From an uncultured Phocaeicola sp. (GTDB lineage Bacteria; Bacteroidota; Bacteroidia; Bacteroidales; Bacteroidaceae), in NCBI GenBank assembly GCA_944320135.1, contig CALUGI010000002.1:1-64000 (forward strand): a stretch of DNA of 64,000 nt. Reading direction: 5' to 3'. Shown in pieces: positions 28,327 through 37,345 of this stretch. The translations under genes and the position numbers were made by a program. Positions within the stretch are counted from its first letter, which is position 1. Each line of letters begins with the position of its first letter. Below the pieces are notes generated by a model, which did not search any database, was not told the origin of the DNA, and worked only from the letters and a program-made list of their open reading frames with translations.

Positions 28327-28344
28327 TTCCGGACAAGCACAAGT

Positions 28345-29952
28345 TCAGCAGGAAGCCGCGCTCTCAACGCACTTCCAGTCGTCCACGGTTCCGGTTTCCG
28401 AAGAAAAGCTGACTCCGATGCAATAGAGCTTGCGGGCGTCCGAGCGGTAAGGCCGCGCATACCCTTTCCCGTCAATCTGCCGGAGAGCCTCGTCCGCAGT
28501 CCCGTCGAGCTTGAACTCGAAGATATAGACATATCCCGGAGTCTCCACGATGCAGTCCACCCGTCCCTCGCTCTGCTCCTTCTCCGTATAGACCGTGTAC
28601 ACGCTGACAAGACGGAAGATAAGGTAAAACGTGTAATGGAAATAGCGTTCGCGTTCCCGCTCGTTCTCCTTGCGGCGCATGGTGTAAGGGACGGATGCAA
28701 GAAAGGAGGTAAAGAGGTTGCGCAAGGTGTCGGGACGGCCATTCTCAAGCGCATCCACCAGTTCCTGTATCCATCCGCTCACATTCGTATTCTTTGTTTT
28801 CAGATAATTGGCCGCTACCACAGAAACAAATCCATTCTTCACTTCATCATTCGGGAAATCAAGAAGAAACGTACCTCTCCTAAGATTAAAGTCTTTGATA
28901 GTAAGGTATCCGCTTTGATAAATCATGGGGAGAGGCTGCTCCACATCAGCCTTATAGTCAACGAATTCTTCGGGACGGTAATAGCGTCCTGTCAGTTCAT
29001 CCAAATTCTCCTGCGTATGGTTGAGCAGACGAATCAGATAAGTGGGAGTTCCGCTGGAAAACCAGAAATCGCGGAGAGCCTGTTGCGCAAAAGCGTTCAA
29101 CAGACTGAAAGGATTGTACACGTCCGTAAGGTTCTCGCTGAAATGATAGCCGTCATACTGACGCTTCAGCATCTCCATCATCCCTGCCTGGTCCGTTCCG
29201 TATTTCTTCGCCAGCCCGCCGACGGGTTCAGCGAAATAACGCTCCAGTTCCTCCTGCGTAATGCCGCAAAGAGTCTCGTAACGCCCGTCCATGCTGATGT
29301 CTGCCGGCTGGTTGAAGCCGCTGAACACGCTCACCTGCGAGAACTTGGTGACCCCCGTAAGCAGAACGAACTGCAGGTCGTTATCAGCAGCCTTGAACAC
29401 GGAATAGAAGCCTTTGAGGATTTCCCGGTGACGGTCCTCAAGCAAACGGTCTTCTTCGGCAGAGTTCATCCTTGCGCCCGTATCAAGTACATCGAGAATC
29501 GGCTTGTCGTATTCGTCTACGAGCACCACGCACCTGCGTCCGTACCGCTCATGCGCCCGATGAAGCACATAGGCAAAGCGTCTACCTATGTCATGAAAAT
29601 CGGTTGTACGCCCATATTCCTTCTCCCAACTGCTGACAACACCTTCCAGAATGTCATCCAGTTTCCCCGGCTCCAGAAAGTTCGTTCCGTTGAAGTCAAT
29701 GTGAAACACCGGATATTCCGCCCATTCCGACTCAAGCGCATCAATGGCAAGCCCTCTGAAAAGCTCTTTCCGCCCACGGAAATAACACTCCAACGTAGAC
29801 AGAAGCAAACTTTTTCCGAAGCGTCTCGGACGGCTGAGGAAATAAGTCTTTCCTTCCGTCACCAACCGATAAACCAGCTCCGTCTTGTCCACGTAAACAT
29901 AGTTGTCTTCCCTGAGATGTTCAAAGCTCTGTATTCCGATAGGGTACTTCAT
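28345..29952 (-). CDS. AAA-ATPase-like / PD-(D/E)XK nuclease-superfamily protein
   Basis: The 535-aa protein begins YPIGIQSFEHLREDNYVYVDKTE, the hallmark of the AAA-ATPase_like family (PF09820) abundant in Bacteroidetes. The nucleotide-binding loop is RPRRFGKSLLLSTL (about residue 38) and the Walker B is VVLVDEYDKPI. The C-terminal 110 residues are a PD-(D/E)XK-type domain, with EGRVDCIVETPGYVYIFEFKLDG giving the D...E-x-K triad. The biological role of this family is not established; a DNA-acting or defence role is only a guess from the nuclease fold. ATG 29952 was chosen over an extended frame (to 30090) because the family starts at this motif. It lies between the PUL and hemW. Confidence 0.87.
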   Translation of the reverse strand: MKYPIGIQSFEHLREDNYVYVDKTELVYRLVTEGKTYFLSRPRRFGKSLLLSTLECYFRGRKELFRGLAIDALESEWAEYPVFHIDFNGTNFLEPGKLDDILEGVVSSWEKEYGRTTDFHDIGRRFAYVLHRAHERYGRRCVVLVDEYDKPILDVLDTGARMNSAEEDRLLEDRHREILKGFYSVFKAADNDLQFVLLTGVTKFSQVSVFSGFNQPADISMDGRYETLCGITQEELERYFAEPVGGLAKKYGTDQAGMMEMLKRQYDGYHFSENLTDVYNPFSLLNAFAQQALRDFWFSSGTPTYLIRLLNHTQENLDELTGRYYRPEEFVDYKADVEQPLPMIYQSGYLTIKDFNLRRGTFLLDFPNDEVKNGFVSVVAANYLKTKNTNVSGWIQELVDALENGRPDTLRNLFTSFLASVPYTMRRKENERERERYFHYTFYLIFRLVSVYTVYTEKEQSEGRVDCIVETPGYVYIFEFKLDGTADEALRQIDGKGYARPYRSDARKLYCIGVSFSSETGTVDDWKCVESAASC

Positions 29953-30092
29953 AACATTCCGTTTTTGAGATATACACAAAGAAACGGTTTTATTTCGAGA
30001 CAAACAAACGCCGCCGTTAAAAAGATTTTCCGGCAGCATTGCCGTATCGGAAATTATAGCTAATTTTATCAGCCGAAACAAAAGGAACATTC

Positions 30093-31220
30093 ATGGCCGG
30101 CATTTACATCCACATCCCGTTCTGTAAAAAACGCTGCATCTATTGCGACTTCTTCTCCACCACACAAAGCGAGAAAAAGGCCGCATACACCAGTGCATTG
30201 TGCCGTGAGCTGACATTGCGGAAAGGATACATCGGCTGCGAAACCGTGGAAACCGTCTATCTGGGAGGCGGCACCCCCTCCCAATTGTCGGAGAAAGAAC
30301 TTTCCGCGATTTTCAACACAATATATAAGGTGTACCCCATAGCCGAAGGAGCGGAAATCACCCTCGAAGCCAATCCCGATGACCTGAATCCGGATTACAT
30401 CCGCATGTTGCGCTCCCTGCCATTCAACCGCATCAGCATCGGAATACAGACTTTTCAGGACGAGATTCTGAAGCTGCTGAACCGGAGACATACGGCAAGG
30501 CAAGCAATAAAAGCGTTTGAAGACTGCAGGGAAGCCGGATTCCGCAACATAAGTATCGACCTGATGTACGGGCTTCCAGGCGAAACGATGAAGACATGGG
30601 TCTCCGACCTCAATCAGGCACTCGCAATGAAACCGGAACATATCTCCGCCTACCACCTCATCTATGAAGAAGGAACCGCATTGTGGAAACTCCGGGAAAC
30701 GCATCGTGTAGAGGAAACGGATGAGGATTTGAGCGTAGCCTTCTTCACACAGCTCATCCATACCCTGAAACAAAACGGTTACGAGCATTACGAAATCTCC
30801 AACTTCTGTCTGCCGGGGTATCACTCCCGCCACAATTCAAGCTACTGGACCGGAAAGAAATACCTGGGATGCGGGCCGTCCGCCCACTCATACAACGGGA
30901 CTTCACGCCAATGGAATGTCGCTTCACTTGACGGCTATATAAAAGGGATGGAAAAGGGTGAAGAAATCTCCGAAAAGGAAGAACTTGACCTGTACAGCCG
31001 CTATAACGACTTTGTGCTCACCTCAATCCGCACCTGCCGGGGAATGCCGCTGGACAAACTGAAAACGGACTTCGGAGAAACGCTCTGCAATTATTGCCTG
31101 AGAATGGCCCATACCCATTTAACACAAGGCACATTGGAAATCAAAGGGAACACATTGAAACTCACAGAAAAAGGCATCTTCATATCCGACGGAATCATGA
31201 GCGACCTGATGTGGGTATAA
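30093..31220 (+). CDS. hemW: Radical SAM heme chaperone HemW
   Basis: The 375-aa protein begins MAGIYIHIPFCKKRCIYCDFF, with the CxxxCxxC iron-sulfur motif and the Phe after the last Cys that mark HemW against true coproporphyrinogen oxidase HemN. GGGTPSQL, NPDDLNPDYIRMLRSLPFNRISIGIQTF and the HNSSYW heme-binding region are present. HemW binds heme and is thought to deliver it to respiratory enzymes. Length is normal. A weak promoter (ATTG at 30038, TAATTTTA at 30061) stands upstream. Confidence 0.92.
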   Translation: MAGIYIHIPFCKKRCIYCDFFSTTQSEKKAAYTSALCRELTLRKGYIGCETVETVYLGGGTPSQLSEKELSAIFNTIYKVYPIAEGAEITLEANPDDLNPDYIRMLRSLPFNRISIGIQTFQDEILKLLNRRHTARQAIKAFEDCREAGFRNISIDLMYGLPGETMKTWVSDLNQALAMKPEHISAYHLIYEEGTALWKLRETHRVEETDEDLSVAFFTQLIHTLKQNGYEHYEISNFCLPGYHSRHNSSYWTGKKYLGCGPSAHSYNGTSRQWNVASLDGYIKGMEKGEEISEKEELDLYSRYNDFVLTSIRTCRGMPLDKLKTDFGETLCNYCLRMAHTHLTQGTLEIKGNTLKLTEKGIFISDGIMSDLMWV

Positions 31221-31231
31221 CAAACAAAAAA

Positions 31232-31270
31232 GCCGGACTGCGGTGATTTCACACTGCAATCCGGCATTCT
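31232..31270. terminator. Bidirectional terminator between hemW and glmM
   Basis: GCCGGACTGCGGTG (31232-31245) pairs with CACTGCAATCCGGC (31252-31265), with A-run on the left and T-containing flank on the right. Confidence 0.8.
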
Positions 31271-31287
31271 ATATACCTGTATCTTTA

Positions 31288-32676
31288 TTACTTGGCCAGA
31301 CTGTACACGATGTCCATTATCTGTTTGCCCAATTCATCGGCCGCCTCCATTGTAGAAGCCTCTGAGTAAACACGGATAATCGGTTCGGTGTTGCTCTTGC
31401 GCAGATGTACCCACTTGTCGGGGAAATCAATCTTCACGCCGTCGATGTCGTTGATTTCCTCGTTCTTGTACATATCTTTCACCTTAGCCAGAATAGCATC
31501 CACATCCGTTTCCGGTGTCAAGTCAATACGGTTTTTGGCAATGAAATAGTTCGGATATGTAGCACGCAGTTCGCTCACCTTCTTGCCCTCGTGTGCCAGA
31601 TGACTCAGGAAGAGAGCGATACCCACCAAGGCGTCACGTCCGTAATGAGACTCCGGATAGATAACCCCGCCATTACCTTCACCTCCGATAACAGCATGGG
31701 TTTCCTTCATCTTGGTCACCACGTTCACTTCGCCCACAGCCGAAGCGTTGTACTGCATACCGTACTTGCGGGTAACGTCACGCAACGCACGGGTAGAACT
31801 TAAATTCGAGCAAGTATTGCCCGGAGTATGCTTCAACACATAGTCGGCTACAGTTACCAACGTATATTCCTCACCGTACATCACACCGTTTTCACAGATG
31901 ATTGCCAGACGATCCACATCCGGATCGACCACAAAGGCCACGTCATTCTTGCCCTGCTTCATCAAGCCCATGATGTCTCCCAGATTCTTCTCCAACGGTT
32001 CCGGATTGTGCTGGAAATCACCGGTCGGTTCACAATAAAGTTTCTCCACGTGTTCCACGCCCAGACGTTCCAGAAGTTCAGGAAGAATAATGCCGCCCAC
32101 AGAGTTCACGCAGTCAATGGCGACACGGAAATGTGCGTTACGGATAGCCTCAATGTCAACCAGCTTCAAGGCCAGCACACTGTCAATATGTTTCTGGTTA
32201 TAAGTATTGTCTTCCGTATATTTTCCGACATGATCAATATCGGCGAACTCAAACTCTTCTGCAGCAGCGATACGGAGCACTTCGTTTCCTTCCGCCGCAT
32301 TCAGGAATTCCCCATGCTCGTTCAGCAGCTTCAGGGCGTTCCATTGCCTCGGATTATGGCTGGCTGTCAGGATAATACCTCCGCAGGCACCCGACATGGT
32401 TACGGCCAGTTCGGTTGTCGGTGTAGAAGCCAGTCCGATATTCAGTACATCAAATCCCATTCCCATCAACGTACCGCAAACCACATTCTTCACCATCTCT
32501 CCGGAAATGCGCGCGTCACGTCCTACTACAATCCTGTTGCTCGTCTTTGTTGTCGTTTTACGGATCAAAGTAGCATAAGCTGCTGTGAATTTCACAATGT
32601 CCAAAGGATTCAGTCCTTCACCGGCGTGGCCTCCGATTGTGCCGCGAATACCGGAAATTGATTTGATCAGTGTCAT
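31288..32676 (-). CDS. glmM: Phosphoglucosamine mutase (alpha-D-phosphohexomutase family)
   Basis: The 462-aa enzyme has the four phosphohexomutase signatures: the phosphoserine loop LTASHNPRQWNALK, the metal loop DPDVDRL, the sugar-specificity loop GGEGNGGVIYPE and the phosphate loop RKSNTEPIIRVYSEA. GEGN with GG is typical of the GlmM-type enzyme of Bacteroidetes, which makes glucosamine-1-phosphate for UDP-GlcNAc and peptidoglycan. A broad phosphomannomutase role cannot be excluded. It lies 38 bases downstream of the DUF4827-like lipoprotein gene, on the same strand. Confidence 0.88.
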   Translation of the reverse strand: MTLIKSISGIRGTIGGHAGEGLNPLDIVKFTAAYATLIRKTTTKTSNRIVVGRDARISGEMVKNVVCGTLMGMGFDVLNIGLASTPTTELAVTMSGACGGIILTASHNPRQWNALKLLNEHGEFLNAAEGNEVLRIAAAEEFEFADIDHVGKYTEDNTYNQKHIDSVLALKLVDIEAIRNAHFRVAIDCVNSVGGIILPELLERLGVEHVEKLYCEPTGDFQHNPEPLEKNLGDIMGLMKQGKNDVAFVVDPDVDRLAIICENGVMYGEEYTLVTVADYVLKHTPGNTCSNLSSTRALRDVTRKYGMQYNASAVGEVNVVTKMKETHAVIGGEGNGGVIYPESHYGRDALVGIALFLSHLAHEGKKVSELRATYPNYFIAKNRIDLTPETDVDAILAKVKDMYKNEEINDIDGVKIDFPDKWVHLRKSNTEPIIRVYSEASTMEAADELGKQIMDIVYSLAK

Positions 32677-32714
32677 AATCTTAAAGATTTAAATGCTATT
32701 ATTGGTTAATGAAT

Positions 32715-33389
32715 TTACTTGACAATGTTGTATGCAATCTCATAATAACAAGGATAGACATACGACTGCGCCGTGGACGTTCCCTCGCTGTGCGGAACGA
32801 TGAGCTTCACGCGAGCCTGCCTGTCGGAACGTGTCGTGCGCGAAGGCTTCAGATAACGCAACGGAATCAGCCATCCCGACGGAACGGCAGCAGTGCTGTA
32901 AAGCCCGTACATGCTGTAAGAATCGTTCCGCAAGAACGAAGCGGAATAAGAACCGCCGCTGATTGTCAGTTTGAATTCTTCTCCTTCGATGTAATAGTCC
33001 GAGTTGCGCACGTACATGTTTGCCATCAGCGTGTCGCCTGCCTCAAACATTTCGCTGCGCGTCTGCAAAGCCACTTCGACGAAACGCGCCACCATGTCGT
33101 GAGTTCCCTCCTGCAACACCTCGTTTCCGTCTCCCCGGTAAGACACGTGCATATAAACTCCGCTTTCGTCCAGCAACACATACTGGTTCTCTCCTATCGT
33201 CACCGAGTCTTGGGCGGCAAAGGTCGCCTCGTCTATCACCTCGATGTCGTTCTGGTTTATATATCTGTTGATTGCGTCCGCTTCGTCTTCCTTCATCTCC
33301 GCGTATGTTTTTCCGTCATCGCAACTCTGGATTCCGAAAGTTGATGCGCCGATTATGGCCAATAGATAATAAATCTTTTTCATTTCCAT
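32715..33389 (-). CDS. DUF4827-like lipoprotein
   Basis: The 224-aa product starts MEMKKIYYLLAIIGASTFGIQSC, a lipoprotein signal. What follows (DDGKTYAEMKEDEADAINRYI, then EVIDEATFAAQDS, YVLLDESGVYMHV, and GWLIPLRYLKPSR) resembles the DUF4827 family and, more distantly, FKBP-fold lipoproteins such as GldI of Bacteroidetes. No peptidyl-prolyl isomerase residues can be assigned with confidence. The longer frame (to 33449) was rejected because a -7 element lies at 33404-33411, upstream of ATG 33389. ATG 33383 is the alternative. It shares a transcript direction with glmM; the pairing may be conserved. Confidence 0.8.
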   Translation of the reverse strand: MEMKKIYYLLAIIGASTFGIQSCDDGKTYAEMKEDEADAINRYINQNDIEVIDEATFAAQDSVTIGENQYVLLDESGVYMHVSYRGDGNEVLQEGTHDMVARFVEVALQTRSEMFEAGDTLMANMYVRNSDYYIEGEEFKLTISGGSYSASFLRNDSYSMYGLYSTAAVPSGWLIPLRYLKPSRTTRSDRQARVKLIVPHSEGTSTAQSYVYPCYYEIAYNIVK

Positions 33390-33403
33390 GCTTTTTCTGC
33401 GGA

Positions 33404-33411
33404 CAAATATA
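33404..33411 (-). promoter_or_regulatory. -7 element for the DUF4827-like gene
   Basis: Reads TATATTTG on the minus strand, full match to TAnnTTTG, 15 bases before the chosen start. It fixes the start downstream of the longer frame. Confidence 0.6.
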
Positions 33412-33440
33412 AGAATTTCCACGCACAAGCGTCCTCTCAT

Positions 33441-33470
33441 TTTGTCCAATTATGTCTAATATTGTCCAAT
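33441..33470. repeat. Three 10-base direct repeats upstream of a promoter
   Basis: TTTGTCCAAT, TATGTCTAAT and ATTGTCCAAT are in tandem with exactly 10-base period. They start 30 bases upstream of the DUF4827-gene -7 element and lie in the gap after nrnA. One-turn spacing is what repeated binding sites of a regulator would show. Confidence 0.5.
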
Positions 33471-33486
33471 TATAAGCAAATCCGCG

Positions 33487-34524
33487 TCAGCTTCTTCGCA
33501 AGATTTCTTCGTATTTCACCAAAGCCCGCTTGAATGCGTCGACAGCTTCTTCCATCGTGCCATAAAACTCCCCGCCGGATGCGTTCAGATGCCCTCCTCC
33601 GTTGAAGAATTCCGCCGCAACTTTATTGCACGGGAAGCTGCCCACCGAACGCAAGGAAGCCTTTATCATGTCTCTTTCCGTGTCTTCACGCAAGAAAACC
33701 GAGAAGCAGACTCCTTTAATCTGAAGCGGAATGTTGACGAATCCCTCCGTATCGCCTTTCATGCAGCGGTACTTTCCTTGTTCTTCCTTGGTCAGCCAAA
33801 TCAATGCGGACCGGAACTGCGGAAAAACCTGCATTTTCTCATAAAGCACGTAACCCATCAAACGCAGGCGGTTCTCGGAATAAGTGTTGAACACCCTCCG
33901 GTAGATTTCATCCTTGTCAATGCCTTTTGAAAGCAGTTCGCTGATGATAAAATAAATCTCCCGGCTGTTCGAGTTGTACGTAAACCCTCCCGTATCGGTC
34001 ATCATGCCGGTATAGATACACTCCGCCCCTTCGAACGAGATGTCATCGAAACACCCCATCCGGCAAATCAGCCGGAACACAAGCTCCGAAGTGGAAGAAA
34101 TCTCAGGATGGGAGATGACCACTTTGCAGAAAGGTTCCGGGTCAAGATGGTGATCGACCATCACCTTCCGCCCAGGAGCGTTTTTCACCGCATTGCCCAT
34201 GTTGCCGATACGCGACAAGGCGTTGAAATCGAGGCAGCAAATCACGTCCGCCTCCGCAAGGAGCTTGTCTGCAAACTCCGCATATTTGTCGTAACGCACA
34301 ATTTCCTTCGCCCCCGGCATCCAGCGCAAAAAATCGGGGAAAGCGTTCGGCACGATTACGTTGACCGTCTTCCCCAAAGAAGTCAAGAAATGGTAAAGGC
34401 CCAATGATGAGCCCAACGCATCGCCGTCGGGCGAAAGATGAGTGACGACAACAATCTTTTCGGCCCGATCAAAATAGGTTTGCACCTTATCTATGTTGGC
34501 CTGAAGTATTACTTTCGATAACAT
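33487..34524 (-). CDS. nrnA: DHH/DHHA1 phosphoesterase, NrnA-like
   Basis: The 345-aa cytoplasmic protein has the DHH-family motifs THLSPDGDALGS, CLDFNALSRIGN, MVDHHLDP and TDTGGF in its N-terminal domain, and the DHHA1 motif FNGGGHLNASGG near the C-terminus. NrnA enzymes degrade very short RNA oligonucleotides and dephosphorylate pAp. Both domains are complete. It follows comEC by 57 bases and has its own -7 element; rpe, comEC and nrnA probably form one leftward unit with this internal promoter. Confidence 0.9.
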   Translation of the reverse strand: MLSKVILQANIDKVQTYFDRAEKIVVVTHLSPDGDALGSSLGLYHFLTSLGKTVNVIVPNAFPDFLRWMPGAKEIVRYDKYAEFADKLLAEADVICCLDFNALSRIGNMGNAVKNAPGRKVMVDHHLDPEPFCKVVISHPEISSTSELVFRLICRMGCFDDISFEGAECIYTGMMTDTGGFTYNSNSREIYFIISELLSKGIDKDEIYRRVFNTYSENRLRLMGYVLYEKMQVFPQFRSALIWLTKEEQGKYRCMKGDTEGFVNIPLQIKGVCFSVFLREDTERDMIKASLRSVGSFPCNKVAAEFFNGGGHLNASGGEFYGTMEEAVDAFKRALVKYEEILRRS

Positions 34525-34555
34525 ATTGCATCAAAATCCATTACTGTTAGAGCGG

Positions 34556-34563
34556 CAAAAGTA
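34556..34563 (-). promoter_or_regulatory. -7 element for nrnA
   Basis: Reads TACTTTTG on the minus strand, full match to TAnnTTTG, in the comEC-nrnA gap. Confidence 0.5.
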
Positions 34564-34581
34564 CAAATTAATTTCCAGAAA

Positions 34582-36564
34582 CTACAGAATTATCGAGCAA
34601 GAACCGCTGACGGACAAATCCGTATAAGATATTTTAAGCAATTGGCATTCGCGAATCAGAGCCTCCCGGTAGCCGTCGCTCAACGAGCTGTCGATAATCA
34701 CCCGGCGGACAACGAACAAACGGTTCAGTTCTGCCAAATTGCCTCTGAAGCCGCGACATATATACACATAGTCGAGGGGCAGACGGACATCCGACGATTT
34801 GCCGCGCCATCGTCCGGTCTTCATCAGACCTATCCGCAACGAATCCACCTGAAACAGCCCGTCGGACGACTGCAACAATGACAAAGCCCTCCCTTGACGA
34901 GCATAAACTTCTGAACGGAAAAAACAAAGGCTGCAAGGCGAGGATTTCACCTGCTCATACCAGCACGCGCCGAGGAACAGCACTCCCGTCGCCGAAGCGC
35001 ATATCAAATTGCGGGCGCGTTTCAGTCTGTTCCCGGCCAAGAAAAGATAAAAGAAGCCCAAGAAAAGGAACAAAAGCGCCAGCTGGCTTTCCGTAATGTA
35101 CAGAGATGTCAATTGGGAAGCGTAAAGACGTGCGACCGCAAGCATGGAGAGATTCAACGAATCGGTGGAAAATTTCAAAAGCCATACGGCAAAATCGCCC
35201 GCTACAGGCACGGCAAACAAAGCCAAGGCAGCCAGCGCACCTCCAAGAATGCAAGCCGACAACGGAGCTACAATCAAATTGGCCAACAAAAAATAAGTGG
35301 GGAAAGCCCCGAAATAGAGCAGTACAAGCGGAAATGTCCCCAACTGCGCGGCCATAGACAAAGAAAGCGTGTTCCACACGTACCTGAGAAAGCGGTTTCG
35401 AGGCTTCCAGATGCCTGAAAACAGCGGATAAAACAACAAAATGGAATACACAGCCGCAAACGAAAGCTGAAAACTGATGTCAAAAAGATAAAACGGATTG
35501 CATAGCAACATCAGGAAAGCGGTCAGCGTCACGGAGTAAATGGCGGAGAACCGGTCTTTGGAAACAAGCGCAGCTGCCATATACAACGAAAACATCACGA
35601 CCGAACGAACCACCGGAGAGCTTAGCCCCGATATAAACGCAAACGTCCAAAGAAGCAAGACAATCAAAGCCGCAGAAACAAAATCCCCATATTTCAAACT
35701 GCGGACGGGATAGAACAGCAAAAACAAGATGCCGGCCAATATACCGATATGAAGCCCTGACAGAGAAAGCACATGGCTTGCGCCCGTAGCCGTGTAAACC
35801 GCTTCCAATTCGGGAGTGATATCGCTTCTGTCGCCCACCGTCAGAGCGGAAGCCACCGCCAGCACGTCTCCTTCCAGCCCCCACTCCCGATAAAGAGACA
35901 CGATATCCTGCTGCACAGCCAAGGCGCGTTGCCTGAAAGAAAGTTCGTTTTCCTTCACGCGCATCCACCTGCCGGAAAAAGCGATTCCGGTTCCGCTGAT
36001 TCCTTGCCTCATCAAATACTTGCCATAGTCAAAACCTGTCACTTCTTCCGTAGAGACGGGACGGGACAGCTTGGCATAAAAACAGATGCTGTCGCCGCAC
36101 CGAATCTCAGAAAGCGAGTCCGGCATCCACGACAACAGGACGGAACGCTCCACACGCTCCCGCAAACCGTTTCCGGACAATGTGTCCGACAAGTTCTGAG
36201 CATGAGAAACGCTTACTCTTGCCCGGACTACCTTTCCGTAACGGCGGGGAATATCTTCCACCAGCCCCCAATACAATCGTTCATGAAGGCTCCAATCGAA
36301 CTCCACTTCCTCCCGCTCATGAAGCGCCAAAGTTCCTCCCAACAAGAAAAAGGACATGCAAGCCAAACACCCGAAACGATAACGGACACCAAACGGCGAG
36401 CTGCGATAAAAGCAGACAACCGTCCCTGAAAGAACAAGGAAGCACGCAAACAAAAACTCCCACGACACGAAATCCGACAAACGGTCGAATACAAAGATTC
36501 CGACCGCCAAAGACACGGCCAGCCGGAATACGGGATAGGCTAACAAAGAAGAATGTATTTTCAC
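34582..36564 (-). CDS. ComEC/Rec2-family membrane DNA-uptake channel protein
   Basis: The 660-aa protein has an N-terminal pair of membrane helices, an OB-like DUF4131 domain (about residues 60-210), and a multi-helix Competence domain (230-520) with the diagnostic phrases YTATGASHVLSLSGLHIGI and SPVVRSVVMFSLYMAAAL. Family members move single-stranded DNA across the inner membrane. The C-terminal metallo-beta-lactamase nuclease domain seen in many ComEC proteins is absent; the tail ends shortly after DSLRIGLMKTGRWRG. That short form is usual, I believe, in Bacteroidetes. It sits 17 bases after rpe. Confidence 0.9.
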   Translation of the reverse strand: MKIHSSLLAYPVFRLAVSLAVGIFVFDRLSDFVSWEFLFACFLVLSGTVVCFYRSSPFGVRYRFGCLACMSFFLLGGTLALHEREEVEFDWSLHERLYWGLVEDIPRRYGKVVRARVSVSHAQNLSDTLSGNGLRERVERSVLLSWMPDSLSEIRCGDSICFYAKLSRPVSTEEVTGFDYGKYLMRQGISGTGIAFSGRWMRVKENELSFRQRALAVQQDIVSLYREWGLEGDVLAVASALTVGDRSDITPELEAVYTATGASHVLSLSGLHIGILAGILFLLFYPVRSLKYGDFVSAALIVLLLWTFAFISGLSSPVVRSVVMFSLYMAAALVSKDRFSAIYSVTLTAFLMLLCNPFYLFDISFQLSFAAVYSILLFYPLFSGIWKPRNRFLRYVWNTLSLSMAAQLGTFPLVLLYFGAFPTYFLLANLIVAPLSACILGGALAALALFAVPVAGDFAVWLLKFSTDSLNLSMLAVARLYASQLTSLYITESQLALLFLFLGFFYLFLAGNRLKRARNLICASATGVLFLGACWYEQVKSSPCSLCFFRSEVYARQGRALSLLQSSDGLFQVDSLRIGLMKTGRWRGKSSDVRLPLDYVYICRGFRGNLAELNRLFVVRRVIIDSSLSDGYREALIRECQLLKISYTDLSVSGSCSIIL

Positions 36565-36581
36565 AAAGGGCTATGCATTTT

Positions 36582-37238
36582 TCAACTGTTTTTCAACCGA
36601 CAAATCGTTTCAATCATATCCGGCGACTTGAACACCGCACTCCCGGCCACGAGCACGTCAGCGCCCGCCTCGGCCAGCAAGGGAGCCGTCTGCAAGTTGA
36701 CGCCTCCGTCAACCTCAACCAATGCCTTCGACCCTCTCCGCTCCATCAGCTCACGAAGCTCGCGGATTTTCTGCAAGGTATGAGGAATAAACTTTTGCCC
36801 GCCGAATCCCGGATTCACGCTCATCAGCAGCACCATGTCCACGTCTCCTATTATATCGGACAGCATCGCAACAGGAGTGGCTGGATTCAGAGTGACTCCC
36901 GCTTTCATGCCTGCTTCCTTTATCTGCTGGACAACCCTATGCAAATGCGGACACGCCTCATAATGCACGTTCATCATCATGGCGCCAAACTCCTTCACCT
37001 GAGAAATAAACTTCTCAGGCTCCACAATCATAAGATGCACGTCCAAAGGTTTTTCGCTTATTCGGGCCACAGCTTTCAATACGGGAAAGCCGAAAGAGAT
37101 GTTCGGAACGAACACGCCGTCCATCACGTCCAGATGCAGCCAGTCGGCTTCGCTCCGATTTATTTTTTCCAAGTCTTCACTTAAGTTCGCAAAATTAGCG
37201 GAAAGTAAGGAAGGGGCTATTTTCAAATCCTTTGCCAT
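36582..37238 (-). CDS. rpe: Ribulose-phosphate 3-epimerase
   Basis: The 218-aa TIM-barrel enzyme interconverts ribulose-5-phosphate and xylulose-5-phosphate in the pentose phosphate pathway. Motifs: IAPSLLSANFANL, the metal-binding HLDVMDGVFVPNISFG, DVHLMIVEPEKFI, and MSVNPGFGGQKFI, followed by EVDGGVNLQTAPLLAEAGADVLVAGSAVF. ATG 37238 (MAKDLKIAPS) fits the family start; the frame is open 11 codons further. A -7 element lies upstream. Confidence 0.95.
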   Translation of the reverse strand: MAKDLKIAPSLLSANFANLSEDLEKINRSEADWLHLDVMDGVFVPNISFGFPVLKAVARISEKPLDVHLMIVEPEKFISQVKEFGAMMMNVHYEACPHLHRVVQQIKEAGMKAGVTLNPATPVAMLSDIIGDVDMVLLMSVNPGFGGQKFIPHTLQKIRELRELMERRGSKALVEVDGGVNLQTAPLLAEAGADVLVAGSAVFKSPDMIETICRLKNS

Positions 37239-37268
37239 ATTTTCATCCGTTAGAAAACAAATATGGAA

Positions 37269-37276
37269 CAAAGTTA
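37269..37276 (-). promoter_or_regulatory. -7 element for rpe
   Basis: Reads TAACTTTG on the minus strand, full match to TAnnTTTG, about 30 bases before the rpe ATG. It separates rpe-comEC from the anti-sigma gene. Confidence 0.5.
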
Positions 37277-37345
37277 AACATTCTTTTCAAACTGCCAAGT
37301 GATTCCCGGAAGTTTTGGCTCAGCTGGTTTATTTTCCGACGGAAG

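Noticed and set aside
28117..30063. A 648-codon rightward open frame opposite the AAA-ATPase gene
   Set aside because: It is the antisense shadow of a clear family protein, has no plausible start site, and contains no recognisable domain.
33441..33470. CRISPR-like repeats
   Set aside because: Units are 10 bases in direct tandem without spacers; no cas genes are near.
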